A stretch of DNA of 64,000 nt from an uncultured Bacilli bacterium (GCA_934096035.1 CAKOKX010000001.1:310001-374000); one strand, 5' to 3'; positions 1-9,595 are shown, counted from the first letter of the stretch. The notes: generated by a model not told the origin, from the sequence alone. Made by a program: numbers and translations.

Positions 1-8
1 TATATAAA

Positions 9-899
9 TTAATTTCCCAAATATTCTATAATTATCGTAACTGGTGAATTAACAAAATAAGAGTTACTATTAATATTTTTCAAATCTGGTGTTTTTAAAT
101 ATATACTATGTTTTGATAAATTAACTAGATTATATTCGACATTTGTATCTAAAACAACAAGTATACCATCTGCGGTTATTTCTCTAGATACTTCATCAGG
201 TATAAATGCACTTGCTCCAATATAAATGTTATCAGAATCTTTTGGTTTAAAACCTAAAGCCACAAAATCTTTATTAGCATCAAAATCAGTATCATTTTTT
301 TTAACATATGCGTTAACTTTAAATGACACTTTAAAATGTCCAATTTTCCTAAATTTTATTGTATCGTTTTCCAACATAACAATATTTTTATTGTCAATTT
401 CTTTCCTCGTTAAAGGAAGATTTCCCAATTCTTTAACTTCAATACCATCATTAGTAAAATTATCAATAAATTTTGCTAAATATGCCATTTCTATTAAACT
501 TGGTCCTTGAGGTCCAGTTGGTCCAATATCTCCTTTTTCGCCTTTTATTCCATCAAAACCTTGTGGAATATAAAAATCTATTGTGTGAGTTTTGCCATCG
601 TAAGTATCTTCAACTCTTGCTCTAGCATTAGCATCTAAAGTTTCTGTTTTACCTACCAAAATTCTATCTCCATTACCATCGCTACCTTTAGGTATGTAAA
701 AATCTAAAACTACATTGGTATTAGTTCCATTATTTTGTACTCTAGCTTTTTGATTGGAATTAAGAGTATAAGTTTCTCCAACCTCAATAGTAGCAGGACC
801 AGCAGGTCCTGTAGGTCCAGGAATTGGCATGCAAGTATAAATTGGCCCATCCAATTTTGCACATTTTACTTTTTTCTGAGCTTTTTCCAAATTGTTCAT
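9..899 (-). CDS. Collagen-like repeat surface protein
   Basis: This 296-residue protein carries two short Gly-X-Y stretches, one near residues 27-35 (GPTGPAGPA) and one near 115-133 (GIKGEKGDIGPTGPQGPS). Between them lie two copies of a roughly 40-residue unit containing DFYIP(K/Q)G, each preceded by a run like 'VG.T.TL..N..ARV'. The last 150 residues lack Gly-X-Y and look like a beta-rich globular head, as in BclA-type proteins. There is no obvious signal peptide or LPXTG anchor. An AAGGGGG Shine-Dalgarno lies just before the ATG. A trimeric surface or spore-coat-like fibre is inferred from the Gly-X-Y pattern alone. Confidence 0.8.
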   Translation of the reverse strand: MNNLEKAQKKVKCAKLDGPIYTCMPIPGPTGPAGPATIEVGETYTLNSNQKARVQNNGTNTNVVLDFYIPKGSDGNGDRILVGKTETLDANARARVEDTYDGKTHTIDFYIPQGFDGIKGEKGDIGPTGPQGPSLIEMAYLAKFIDNFTNDGIEVKELGNLPLTRKEIDNKNIVMLENDTIKFRKIGHFKVSFKVNAYVKKNDTDFDANKDFVALGFKPKDSDNIYIGASAFIPDEVSREITADGILVVLDTNVEYNLVNLSKHSIYLKTPDLKNINSNSYFVNSPVTIIIEYLGN

Positions 900-1198
900 A
901 GTTATTCAACCCCCTTAGGATATACTATGTTAAAAAAACACTTTTAAATAATTACCATGCCTAAAAGTTAAATGAGAAAAGAAGAGATATTAATAAATAA
1001 TAATATTATACGTTATTTTATTGACGATATGTAATGGTAGAATGTTAAATAAATATAGTTTTAACTAAATTTTATGCTATTCCTGATTTTATATATAATC
1101 TAACATAATTATGTTACTACAATCAAAGATTTATTAAAAAAATAAAGTTTTTGAAAATATCAAAAATAATAAATTATATATGCAAAGCTCAACAAATA
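900..1198. other. AT-rich intergenic region between divergent genes
   Basis: About 300 bases separate the minus-strand collagen-like gene from the plus-strand HD gene. I see no reading frame with a ribosome binding site, no strong hairpin and no known riboswitch motif. It presumably holds the promoter of the collagen-like gene, which I could not place with confidence. Confidence 0.5.
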
Positions 1199-1227
1199 TT
1201 GTTAATAAAATAAATATGTACTATAAT
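1199..1227 (+). promoter_or_regulatory. Sigma-A type promoter of the HD-domain gene
   Basis: TTGTTA at 1199-1204 and TATAAT at 1222-1227 are separated by 17 bases. Transcription would start close to 1234, just before the CGGAG at 1235-1239. This makes ATG 1247, not ATG 1232, the likely start of the downstream gene. Confidence 0.65.
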
Positions 1228-1246
1228 ATTAATGCGGAGAAAAAAG

Positions 1247-2017
1247 ATGAAAGAAGATAAGGTTTATTTAAAATACAAAGAATTTACTAAGCAATACAAA
1301 TTATCAAATTATGATACAAAGAGGTTATGGAAGATAATTGAACCTATTGCAACTCATGAAGAATTTGTTAAAAGATGTAGTGATCCTTATTTTCATCATG
1401 ATATAAAAACCCTCGGAGATCATATTCTTTGTGATGCCATAGTTACATATAAATTAGCAACTAAACTAAAAAGAAAAAATCATGCATTAAAAAGTATAAA
1501 TATAGAACTTGCGGTAGTAATAGCAATGTTTCATGATTTATATGAATTGCCATGGCAAAATATAGATATAAAGAAAATAATGCGAAATAAACATGGGTTT
1601 GTTCATCCAATCGAAGCAATTACTAACGCTATAACATGGTATCCAGAATATTTTGAAAATAAGGATAAAGCCATGGCTATAATTGATGGTGTACTTCATC
1701 ATATGTTTCCTTTGGCAGTAAGAAGAATAGATGGCACCGATATGGAACTTAACAACAAAGAAAAGTATGAAAAGTTACCAAAAAAATATAAAGATATGAT
1801 TAAATTATCCACAGATATAGGCAAAATTGGCCATTATTCTTTAAGAAAAACATTTTTTGTAGAAGGAAGAATTATGTCAAAAGCAGATAAACTTGTAGCT
1901 TTAAAAAAAGATATTGGTTCATTTAATGGATATCTTGCCCTTTTAAGTGGAAAGAATAAAAATATTAAGAAAAAACATAATAAAAATGGTGATAATAATG
2001 AATATAAACATAAGTAA
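1247..2017 (+). CDS. HD-domain phosphohydrolase-like protein
   Basis: The protein has 256 residues from ATG 1247, chosen because CGGAG lies 7 bases upstream; an in-frame ATG at 1232 lies before that site. HD-superfamily features are a histidine in GDHIL near residue 58, FHDLYELPW near 96-104 (the HD pair), and HH in the VLHHMF stretch. These suggest a metal-dependent phosphohydrolase, substrate unknown. The C-terminus is Lys-rich. The stop overlaps the start of the next gene by 20 bases, so the two are probably translationally coupled. Confidence 0.7.
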   Translation: MKEDKVYLKYKEFTKQYKLSNYDTKRLWKIIEPIATHEEFVKRCSDPYFHHDIKTLGDHILCDAIVTYKLATKLKRKNHALKSINIELAVVIAMFHDLYELPWQNIDIKKIMRNKHGFVHPIEAITNAITWYPEYFENKDKAMAIIDGVLHHMFPLAVRRIDGTDMELNNKEKYEKLPKKYKDMIKLSTDIGKIGHYSLRKTFFVEGRIMSKADKLVALKKDIGSFNGYLALLSGKNKNIKKKHNKNGDNNEYKHK

Positions 2018-2339
2018 AGTTAAAATAGTAGTGATGGTACCTAGAAATTATACTGATAATTTAAGAGAATTAATTTGTAAAACTAAAGCTGGAGTCATTG
2101 GAAATTATACGGACTGTTCAGTATCAACTAATGTTATTGGAACATTTAAACCAAATGATAAAGCTAATCCCACGATTGGCAAAAAAAGAAAGTTAGAAAA
2201 AGTAAAAGAAACAAAATTAGAAGTTATATGTAATGTTGAAAATGTAAAAGAAGTTTTAGAAATAATCAAAAAAAATCATCCATATGAGACACCTGGTATT
2301 GATATTATTCCTTTAATGGATGAAAGTTATTTTAATTAG
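1998..2339 (+). CDS. Small NIF3/YqfO-type (CutA-like fold) protein
   Basis: This is a 113-residue protein. The pattern MVPRNYTDNLRELICKTKAG ... GNYTDCSVST ... GTFKPND.ANP.IG ... HPYETPGIDI matches the domain inserted in NIF3/YqfO proteins and also found alone, which has a ferredoxin-like, CutA-related fold. ATG 1998 is preferred because GGTGAT lies 5 bases upstream. It lies inside the end of the HD gene and overlaps the convergent tetR gene by 4 bases. The biochemical role of the stand-alone domain is not settled; metal or nucleotide binding is a guess. Confidence 0.7.
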   Translation: MNINISKVKIVVMVPRNYTDNLRELICKTKAGVIGNYTDCSVSTNVIGTFKPNDKANPTIGKKRKLEKVKETKLEVICNVENVKEVLEIIKKNHPYETPGIDIIPLMDESYFN

Positions 2340-2905
2340 TATATTTTATCAGGAAGTAGGGTATCTAAATATTTTAAGATGTCCTCTTTTTTATACTTAT
2401 TCGGATATTTAATATATTCTAAGCAAACATTTATAACAGCACTTACATAAAATTTAGAAATTATTTCTACAGGTATTTCTGTTTTTAATATTTTATCACT
2501 TTTTCTAATATGATTTTCCACATCTCTATAAATTGCATCATTTGCCATATCCATAACAATACTATTATTATTTTTCTTAAGTATTGAAGAATAAACGTTA
2601 ATATTGTTACTAATATGATCAAAAAATATTTCAATCATTTGCATATAATATTCTTTAGCATTAGTATAATTTACATTTTCTTCTAATTTTTCCACTAGAT
2701 CATTTTCTAAGTCACTAATTAATGAATCAAGTAATTCATACTTATCAGAGAAATGATCATAAAAAGTTGACCTATTAGTTAAAGCTGCATTACATATATC
2801 GGAAACTTTAATTTCTTCAAAAGTTCTTTCTTTCATCAAACTAAGTAAACCTTCATAAAGGTTCTTTTTTGTTTTTATAATCCTTAAATCTACCTTTTTT
2901 GACAT
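2336..2905 (-). CDS. TetR/AcrR family transcriptional regulator
   Basis: The protein has 189 residues from ATG 2905, with AGGTGG just upstream; a GTG at 2914 falls inside that SD and is less likely. The N-terminal helix-turn-helix covers about residues 8-52 and has the typical ending 'RSTFYDHFSDKYELL'. The C-terminal ligand domain is helical. It is divergent from the MMPL transporter at 3080, the classic layout of a TetR repressor controlling an exporter, so regulation of that gene is inferred. Confidence 0.88.
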   Translation of the reverse strand: MSKKVDLRIIKTKKNLYEGLLSLMKERTFEEIKVSDICNAALTNRSTFYDHFSDKYELLDSLISDLENDLVEKLEENVNYTNAKEYYMQMIEIFFDHISNNINVYSSILKKNNNSIVMDMANDAIYRDVENHIRKSDKILKTEIPVEIISKFYVSAVINVCLEYIKYPNKYKKEDILKYLDTLLPDKIY

Positions 2906-3079
2906 TTTAACCACCTACTTACATTATATAGCAAAAACTACTTTTGTAAAGTTAAACAACACAAATAGGCATAAATATAGTACAATAAACTACATTATGT
3001 TGGATATTATACAAAAATTAAGTTTTGCTTTTGAAATTTATATTTATTTAGCATAGTATATATAGCGTGGTGAGAAAAA

Positions 3080-6000
3080 ATGAAAAAATTTGCAAAGTTT
3101 ATAGCAAGCCATAGTGTACTTATATTAGTAATAAGTTTTTTGTTACTAGTACCAGCTATCTATGGATATGTAAATACGAGGATTAATTATGATATTTTAG
3201 TTTATCTTCCTGATTCAGTAGATACCATAAAAGGTGAAAACATTCTAACAGATGACTTTGGTTTAGGTGCTTATGCCTTTGTTATGGTAGATAGTTCTAA
3301 TAATAAAAAGATATTAGATCTAGAAAAAGATATCAAAAAAATTGAAGGAGTAAATGCTGTTGTTAGTATCGCAGATGCAACTGATACGCTTATTCCAATT
3401 GATATGTTACCAACTCAAGTAACAGAAAAGTTAAATAAGGATAACGAAACAATTATCATGGTAACATTTGATGGTTCAACTAGTGAAGATACAACAATTG
3501 AAGCTGTAAGAAGCCTTCGTGAAGTAGTAGGTGATGCTACAAAAGTTAGTAGTATGACAAGTATGGTAATTGATACCATGGATTTATCAAATAAAGAAAT
3601 ATTTGCTTATGTAACAATCGCTGTTATTCTTTGTTTAGCAGTTTTATTCGTAGCAACAGACTCTTATGTAATTCCATTTTTCCTACTTGGAAATATTGGT
3701 ATGGCTATTATTTACAACATGGGATCAAACATTTTCTTAGGACAAATATCTTACATAACACAAGCAATAACTGCAGTTTTGCAACTTGGTGTTACAATGG
3801 ACTTTTCAATATTCTTATATCATAAGTATGAACAAGCAAAACTAGATAATCCTAAAATATCTAAACAAGATGCCATGGCAAATGCAATCGTGGCAACTTT
3901 CCAATCAGTATTAGGTTCATCCCTTACAACATTTGCTGGTTTCCTAGCATTGTGTACAATGGATTTAACACTTGGTACAGATATTGGTATAGTTATGGCA
4001 AAAGGTGTTTTATGGGGCTTAATTTGTGTTCTTACTTTATTCCCAGCACTTCTTATGGTCGGCGATAAAATAATTGATAAAACAAAACACAAAGTGTTAC
4101 TTCCACAATTTAAAAAGTTACAAGAATTTTCAACTAAACATTATAAAGGTATAATCGTAGCATTCTTAATTTTATTAATTCCAGCATATTATGGTAATAA
4201 AAATTATGATGTATATTACAAACTAGATGAATCTTTACCAAAAGATTTAGCATTTAATGTTGCAAATTCCAATTTAGCAGAAAAATTTAATATTGTTTCT
4301 CCAGAAATAATATTACTTGACAAAAACGTTAAGACAAATGATGTCAAAGAACTTGTAAACAGCCTAGAAAATATTGAAGGTATTGACTTAGTTCTTGCTC
4401 CGTCTACACTTATGGACCCATCTATTTTTATGTTACTTCCAAGTGACTTAAGCAAAATGCTAGATAATGATAAATATCAACTTATCATTGTAAACTCAAC
4501 ATATGAAATTGCATCTGATGAACTAGCAAGTCAAATTGAGAAAATCGATAGTCTGGTTAAATCATATGATAAATCGAGTATCATTGCTGGTGAAGGCCCT
4601 TTAATGAATGACCTAGTTACAATTGCTGACCATGACTTTAGAATGGTTAACTACACATCAATAGCAGTAATATTTATAATAATGGTTCTAGTATTAAAAC
4701 AAATTAATTTACCAATAGTTTTAATACTTACAATAGAATTTGCTATATTCTGTAATATGTCTGTAGCATTCTACACCAATACAACACTTCCATTTATAGC
4801 CTCAATTGTTGTAGGTACTATTCAACTTGGAGCAACAATTGACTATGCAATTTTAATGTCAACCAAATATATGGAAGAAAGACAAACTATTAAAGATAAA
4901 AAAGAAGCTATGTTAAAAACATTAAGTTTAACAGTTCCATCAATTATAACTTCAGCATTATGTTTCTTTGCAGCAACATTCGGAGTTTCTGCTTATACTA
5001 AAATAGATATGATAGGTAGTATATGTGAACTTCTATCTCGTGGAGCAATCATATCAATGCTTGTAGTTATATTAATATTACCATCACTATTAATGGTATG
5101 TGATAAATTTATTATCAAAAATAAGAAAGAAGGAAAAAATATGAAAGATTTAAAGACAGTTGCCTCTGTTCTAACAATTAGTGCTTTATCATTAATGCCA
5201 TTTAGTGTTAATGCTTCTAAAACAGAAAGCATTTACACTAATATGGATTACACAGGAACTATAAAAAAGACTACTGTTAGTAATCATCTAGAAAATGACA
5301 AAGATGGAGAAATAAAAGATAATTCTATCTTAACAAACATTTTAAATGTAAATGGAAGTGAAGACTTTACATTAGATAACAATATTGTTACATGGTATGC
5401 AAAAGGTAAAGATATATTTTACACTGGAACAACTAAAAAAGAACAACCTTTAAATATTGTTACAAAGTATTATTTAAATGGAAAAGTTACAAAAGCAACC
5501 GATATGATTGGTAAAAGCGGTAATGTTAAAATAGAAATATCTATACTTAACAACTCTTTACTTCGTACCAATAATACATTTACACCATATGTTGTAGCTC
5601 TAGGTGCTATGATGGATAGTGATACAAACACTAATATTGAAGTTACAAATGGTAAAGTAACAGACACAGGAACTCGTAATGTTTTATTAGCAATAAGTGC
5701 TCCAGGTCTTTATGAATATACTAATATTAGTGAATTTAAAAGTCTTAACAAAGTTACAATTACATATAATACAACAGATTTTGAAATAAATGATATTTAT
5801 ATGGTAGCTTCTCCAAAGATTTTATCTGAATTAGATCTAGGAATATTTGATAAATTAGATACTATTACATCATCAATTTCCACTCTAGGTGAAAAAATGG
5901 ATGAACTTGAAGCCGGTACAAAAGATTTAGAAAATGGAACAAATACATTACTTACAAATTCAAGTGTATTTAATGAAAAGTTATCAACTGCAGCTTCATC

Positions 6001-6736
6001 TTTAGAAAAAATAGCAAACGGCACAGTTAAATTGGTGGATGGTGTTGATGAAATGCTAACAACTTTAACAGATGCTAAAACTATGATGGAAAATAAAGAT
6101 ATTGATGGATCTCTTGCAAACTTAAAAGTTTTAAAAGCAACAAACGAAGCAACAATTACTAAATTAACTAATCCGCAAGTTGAAGCAGCCTATGAATTAT
6201 ACAAAATGAAACCAACAGAAACTGAAACAGAAATGATTGCAAGAATCAAAAAACTTAATCCAAATCTAACTGCAGCAAAAGAACAAGAATTAAAAACGGT
6301 TAAATCAACTCATGAATTAAAATTATTACTTGAATCAAATAATGAAGCTGTAAAAGAAATGATTACAAATCTAGAAGATTTAAATACCTTACTTGATACT
6401 TTAACAACAAAACTAGAAGAAGTTAAAGAAATGCAAGGAAAAGTTACATTATTAAATGCAAGCTTAAATGAATTAAGTGTTGGTCTAAATAAATTAGCAC
6501 AAGCATCAACAGAAATAAATAAAGGTATAAGTAGCCTAAATGCCGGAGCAACCAAAATATCTTTAGGTACAAATGCCTTAAATGAACAAGGTATTAAAAC
6601 CATTGTAAATTACTCAAATAGAATAGTTACATATAGTAATAAATTCGAAAGTATTGTTAACTTATCAAAATCTTATAAAGGATTTGCATCAAATAATGCT
6701 GATAATACATTATTTGTATATAAACTAAGTAAATAA
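3080..6736 (+). CDS. MMPL/RND-family transporter fused to secreted xxxLxxG coiled-coil protein
   Basis: This 1218-residue frame has two parts. Residues 1-687 form a complete MMPL transporter: a first helix, a large extracellular domain, a five-helix bundle near 175-330, then the same pattern repeated to about 685. Residue 688 is an in-frame Met (ATG 5141) with AAGG 7 bases upstream, and it begins a signal-peptide-like run (MKDLKTVASVLTISALSLMP, then FSVNA). After it come a beta-rich domain and a long coiled coil with xxxLxxG heptads (for example DELEAGTKDLENGTNTL). In Clostridia a similar secreted protein is usually a separate gene next to the transporter. The substrate is unknown. A TetR gene is divergent, and a hairpin terminator follows. 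Confidence 0.85.
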   Translation: MKKFAKFIASHSVLILVISFLLLVPAIYGYVNTRINYDILVYLPDSVDTIKGENILTDDFGLGAYAFVMVDSSNNKKILDLEKDIKKIEGVNAVVSIADATDTLIPIDMLPTQVTEKLNKDNETIIMVTFDGSTSEDTTIEAVRSLREVVGDATKVSSMTSMVIDTMDLSNKEIFAYVTIAVILCLAVLFVATDSYVIPFFLLGNIGMAIIYNMGSNIFLGQISYITQAITAVLQLGVTMDFSIFLYHKYEQAKLDNPKISKQDAMANAIVATFQSVLGSSLTTFAGFLALCTMDLTLGTDIGIVMAKGVLWGLICVLTLFPALLMVGDKIIDKTKHKVLLPQFKKLQEFSTKHYKGIIVAFLILLIPAYYGNKNYDVYYKLDESLPKDLAFNVANSNLAEKFNIVSPEIILLDKNVKTNDVKELVNSLENIEGIDLVLAPSTLMDPSIFMLLPSDLSKMLDNDKYQLIIVNSTYEIASDELASQIEKIDSLVKSYDKSSIIAGEGPLMNDLVTIADHDFRMVNYTSIAVIFIIMVLVLKQINLPIVLILTIEFAIFCNMSVAFYTNTTLPFIASIVVGTIQLGATIDYAILMSTKYMEERQTIKDKKEAMLKTLSLTVPSIITSALCFFAATFGVSAYTKIDMIGSICELLSRGAIISMLVVILILPSLLMVCDKFIIKNKKEGKNMKDLKTVASVLTISALSLMPFSVNASKTESIYTNMDYTGTIKKTTVSNHLENDKDGEIKDNSILTNILNVNGSEDFTLDNNIVTWYAKGKDIFYTGTTKKEQPLNIVTKYYLNGKVTKATDMIGKSGNVKIEISILNNSLLRTNNTFTPYVVALGAMMDSDTNTNIEVTNGKVTDTGTRNVLLAISAPGLYEYTNISEFKSLNKVTITYNTTDFEINDIYMVASPKILSELDLGIFDKLDTITSSISTLGEKMDELEAGTKDLENGTNTLLTNSSVFNEKLSTAASSLEKIANGTVKLVDGVDEMLTTLTDAKTMMENKDIDGSLANLKVLKATNEATITKLTNPQVEAAYELYKMKPTETETEMIARIKKLNPNLTAAKEQELKTVKSTHELKLLLESNNEAVKEMITNLEDLNTLLDTLTTKLEEVKEMQGKVTLLNASLNELSVGLNKLAQASTEINKGISSLNAGATKISLGTNALNEQGIKTIVNYSNRIVTYSNKFESIVNLSKSYKGFASNNADNTLFVYKLSK
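5128..5143 (+). promoter_or_regulatory. Internal ribosome binding site and start codon within the MMPL fusion
   Basis: AAGAAGGAAAAAAT precedes ATG 5141, in frame with the long gene. The Met begins a hydrophobic signal peptide. This is a normal start region preserved inside one open reading frame, so a separate C-terminal protein of 531 residues could also be made. Confidence 0.5.
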
Positions 6737-6741
6737 TAAAA

Positions 6742-6771
6742 AAAGTTCGAGGAATAATCGAACTTTTTTAT
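6742..6771. terminator. Bidirectional hairpin terminator
   Basis: AAAGTTCGA and TCGAACTTT form a 9-bp stem around a 7-base loop, with T-runs on both sides. It can end the MMPL transcript and the convergent mnmM transcript. Confidence 0.75.
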
Positions 6772-6782
6772 TTGCTTTGAGT

Positions 6783-7535
6783 TTAATAATTGTTGATAAC
6801 TACCAAATATGGAGCATCCATATTTGGTGTGTTTTTATATATCTTATATTCTAGTTTATTTTTATTTAAATATTCTAGAACAACTTGGGCCTCTAACTTT
6901 CCTTCTGGATGTGGATAAAATACAATTAAAATTAATCCATTACTATTTAACATACTTAAACTATTTTTTACTGCATTTAAAGTGGTTTCATGATTCGTAG
7001 TAATTGACTTATCCCCACAAGGTAAATAACCTAAATTAAATAAAATAAGTTTAATATTATTTTCATATTCTTTCAAAACATCATTTATTTTATCATGACT
7101 AATGTTGAAAAGTTCATAGTTTAGAGCATTATTTTCTTTTAATAGCGTTTTAGTATTTTCTATAGCAATATTTTGTATATCAAATCCAAATACCTTCTTA
7201 GAAATATTAGCTAAAAACAAAGTATCATTTCCATTGCCAACAGTCATATCCACTACAAAATCATTTTTAGTTATATTCCCACTACAAATCTTTTTAACCA
7301 TATTTAATATACTTCTATTAAACCCTTGATAAGTATTCCGTTTTAAAAATTCATCATCAATTTCTTTTTGATAGTTTGATTTTATTTCTACATTACTTTT
7401 AACGTTTTCTAAAATATTACAAAGCGTAGATATATTTATATTATCCCCACAAATATTAACAATTTTGATACCTTTAGGTAAATTAATAATTTTATCTTCA
7501 AAATCAGTATCATTATAATTTAAATCAATAACCAT
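6783..7535 (-). CDS. mnmM: tRNA (mnm5s2U34)-methyltransferase MnmM (YtqB family)
   Basis: This 250-residue protein has a class I SAM methyltransferase core from about residue 75. DMTVGNGNDTLFLA is the SAM-binding motif, FGFDIQ the acidic loop, and LFNLGYLPCGDKSITT the family signature shared with B. subtilis YtqB. YtqB adds the terminal methyl group of mnm5s2U at the wobble position of tRNA. The first 70 residues are an extra N-terminal segment not expected in the roughly 190-residue YtqB; I do not recognise it. GTGAT upstream serves as a partial SD. Confidence 0.8.
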   Translation of the reverse strand: MVIDLNYNDTDFEDKIINLPKGIKIVNICGDNINISTLCNILENVKSNVEIKSNYQKEIDDEFLKRNTYQGFNRSILNMVKKICSGNITKNDFVVDMTVGNGNDTLFLANISKKVFGFDIQNIAIENTKTLLKENNALNYELFNISHDKINDVLKEYENNIKLILFNLGYLPCGDKSITTNHETTLNAVKNSLSMLNSNGLILIVFYPHPEGKLEAQVVLEYLNKNKLEYKIYKNTPNMDAPYLVVINNY

Positions 7536-7565
7536 AAATAATCACACTCAAAAAATATTATAACA

Positions 7566-7787
7566 TTATTTACTTTTTAAGTTAATAAGATTTTCAATTT
7601 CTCTATTTAATTCATTTATTCTTTCTTCATTTTTTCTTATCGTAGCTATATTATTTTTAGCCTCATCTTGTAACATCTTACACCATTTATCATAATCTAT
7701 TTCATCATTATCATTCTTATACATATAAATAAAAGCTAAAACATTTATAACTATAAGAATAACAATAATAGCTATTTTTAATAACAT
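7566..7787 (-). CDS. Small single-helix membrane protein with coiled coil
   Basis: This 73-residue protein has a transmembrane helix at about residues 3-22 followed by a charged, probably coiled-coil tail (ATIRKNEERINELNREIENL). GGAAG lies 9 bases upstream of the ATG, inside the end of the preceding small gene. No family is recognised. It appears to be co-transcribed with the 74-residue membrane protein just upstream. Confidence 0.6.
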   Translation of the reverse strand: MLLKIAIIVILIVINVLAFIYMYKNDNDEIDYDKWCKMLQDEAKNNIATIRKNEERINELNREIENLINLKSK

Positions 7788-7792
7788 CTATA

Positions 7793-8017
7793 TCACTTCC
7801 TAAATCCTTTTTTAAAAAACAAGTTCATTTGCTTTTTTAATAATAATTTTTTTTGTAATTTAATAATTTTTCTGTGTTTTTCTAAATCAGTATCATAATA
7901 TATATCAAATCCATGATACTTAGTATGATCTTTATCATTACTATCATTAATAGCAATGATAAATAAAGTAGAAAATAAAATTATTAATAAGAAAAAAACT
8001 AATATTATTATATTCAT
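7793..8017 (-). CDS. Small single-helix membrane protein
   Basis: This 74-residue protein has an N-terminal helix (residues 3-23) and a basic C-terminus ending in repeated Lys and Leu (KLQKKLLLKKQ). A strong AAAGGAGGAG precedes the ATG. With the gene 5 bases downstream it forms a two-gene unit of unknown function. Confidence 0.6.
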   Translation of the reverse strand: MNIIILVFFLLIILFSTLFIIAINDSNDKDHTKYHGFDIYYDTDLEKHRKIIKLQKKLLLKKQMNLFFKKGFRK

Positions 8018-8275
8018 TAATAACTCCTCCTTTTTAGGGCACCCTTCGATTATAACAAAATAATTTTTTCAAAACAATAAAAAAAATAACATAAAATATA
8101 TAGTTTACAAAATTATTTTTTAAACCCTTAAATTTATTAATATCAAGATGTAAAGAAAGAGTGTAAAATAAAAAATTAAGTTTTCTAACTACTTACATAT
8201 TACCACAAAATCATGTTTTTTTTAAGTCTTGTAATAATATAAAAACTATAGTATTAAGTATTCTGAGGTGATTTC

Positions 8276-8674
8276 ATGTACTTTTTAGAAAATATAAAAA
8301 TGGAAGAAAAACAACTATTAGAATTAAATAAGTATATATCTAAAGACATTGTTTTAACAAAAGAAAATGTTTTAGAGCTTATAAATAATAAAAACAGTGC
8401 ATTAAAAGAAATAGGTAGAATAGATTTAACAAATAGCACCTTAGAAAATATTATTTTAACATTTACAGATTCTTCATTTATTGATAAAAATAATTATATG
8501 TATATTTTTTTATCTTTAACAGAAATTTTTTTGTGTTATGAAAACATTTTTTCTAAAAAAATAAGTAGTGAAGAATTATTAAAGTATTTAAAAGATGAGT
8601 TTGAGAAAAATGAAGGAAGTATCGAACTTATTAGTACAATTTCTTTAGAAAGGTTACAAGATAAATTATGTTAG
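8276..8674 (+). CDS. DUF6323-like hypothetical protein
   Basis: This 132-residue soluble helical protein has a good SD (GAGGTGAT) before the ATG. The run 'LTKENVLELINNKNSALKEI' followed by GRIDLTNSTLENIILTF.DSSFID and a Glu-rich end recalls DUF6323, a short protein usually found beside a DUF6179 gene in Clostridia. The next gene fits DUF6179, which supports the pairing. The assignment is from memory of the pattern. The function of both families is unknown. Confidence 0.5.
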   Translation: MYFLENIKMEEKQLLELNKYISKDIVLTKENVLELINNKNSALKEIGRIDLTNSTLENIILTFTDSSFIDKNNYMYIFLSLTEIFLCYENIFSKKISSEELLKYLKDEFEKNEGSIELISTISLERLQDKLC

Positions 8675-9567
8675 AAAATATTGAAAATATTATAAAAAGT
8701 AAAATAGACAATAATAACTATATTAAATCTTTATTAAATTTATCATTAAAGTACAATCTTATTTCCAAAGAAATATATGATAATATTTATTATAATTTAT
8801 ATGGCTTGTTAAAAGAAGTATTAAAAAAATATACCGGCGAAGTAAATCTAACAATAAGTATAAGTGAATCTAAATTAATTAATGAATCTAATCTATATAT
8901 GCTAGGATTATATCTAAAAAATAAAACTATTAATGAGTCTTTAAAAGAACTTTTTAACAAAAATTTATTACCACTTTATAATAAGTCAAAAGAATATCTA
9001 ATATCCTTAGTTAACAAGACAAAATTTTTCTACAAAACTATTTTTAAAAGTAATATGCTTAATGTTAATAACTATTTTTATAATATTACATTTAATGAAG
9101 GAATTGAAGCTTTCTTTAATAAATATAATACTTCGTACGAAACAGACAATCATTTAATAAATTTAGACTACAATCCATATTTAAAAATAACTAATTTATA
9201 TGGAATAGAGTATATAACTAAAGTTTTAGAATATATAAATTATGAAAATATATTCTGTAGTAAATTTAAAATTGATAATTTATTAAAAAAATATGATAAT
9301 TTACCAATAAATATATTTGAAATTGTTTTAAAAAGGGTTTTATGTGCAGAATATTTGAATAAAGATTTTAATTCATTAGCTTTAGAAAAAAATGATATTC
9401 CAAAACTATTAAATATAAATGAGAATTCTTTATATAAATCATTTAATAATATAAAAATAAAATTAAATAGTTCTTCAAAAGTAAATGATTATTTAGATAA
9501 ATGTATAGATGAAATAGTTAAAGATTTACTTCATACAAAAGATAAATTACTCAATATAGAAAAATAA
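8668..9567 (+). CDS. DUF6179-like hypothetical protein
   Basis: This 299-residue protein overlaps the previous gene by 7 bases, so the two are likely co-translated. Features that recall DUF6179 are 'SNLYMLGLYLKN', 'TKFFYKTIFKSNMLNVNNY', 'FNEGIEAFFNKYNTSY' and 'YLKITNLYGIEYITKVLEYI'. It is mainly helical, with no signal peptide or membrane segment. It is shorter than the Clostridial members I recall (about 450 residues). The role is unknown. Confidence 0.5.
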   Translation: MLENIENIIKSKIDNNNYIKSLLNLSLKYNLISKEIYDNIYYNLYGLLKEVLKKYTGEVNLTISISESKLINESNLYMLGLYLKNKTINESLKELFNKNLLPLYNKSKEYLISLVNKTKFFYKTIFKSNMLNVNNYFYNITFNEGIEAFFNKYNTSYETDNHLINLDYNPYLKITNLYGIEYITKVLEYINYENIFCSKFKIDNLLKKYDNLPINIFEIVLKRVLCAEYLNKDFNSLALEKNDIPKLLNINENSLYKSFNNIKIKLNSSSKVNDYLDKCIDEIVKDLLHTKDKLLNIEK

Positions 9568-9595
9568 TGGTATAATACAATCAAACGGAGGATTT

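Noticed and set aside
2915..3079. TetR operator in the tetR-MMPL intergenic region
   Set aside because: Several weak A/T-rich inverted repeats exist, but none is clearly better than chance in such AT-rich sequence.
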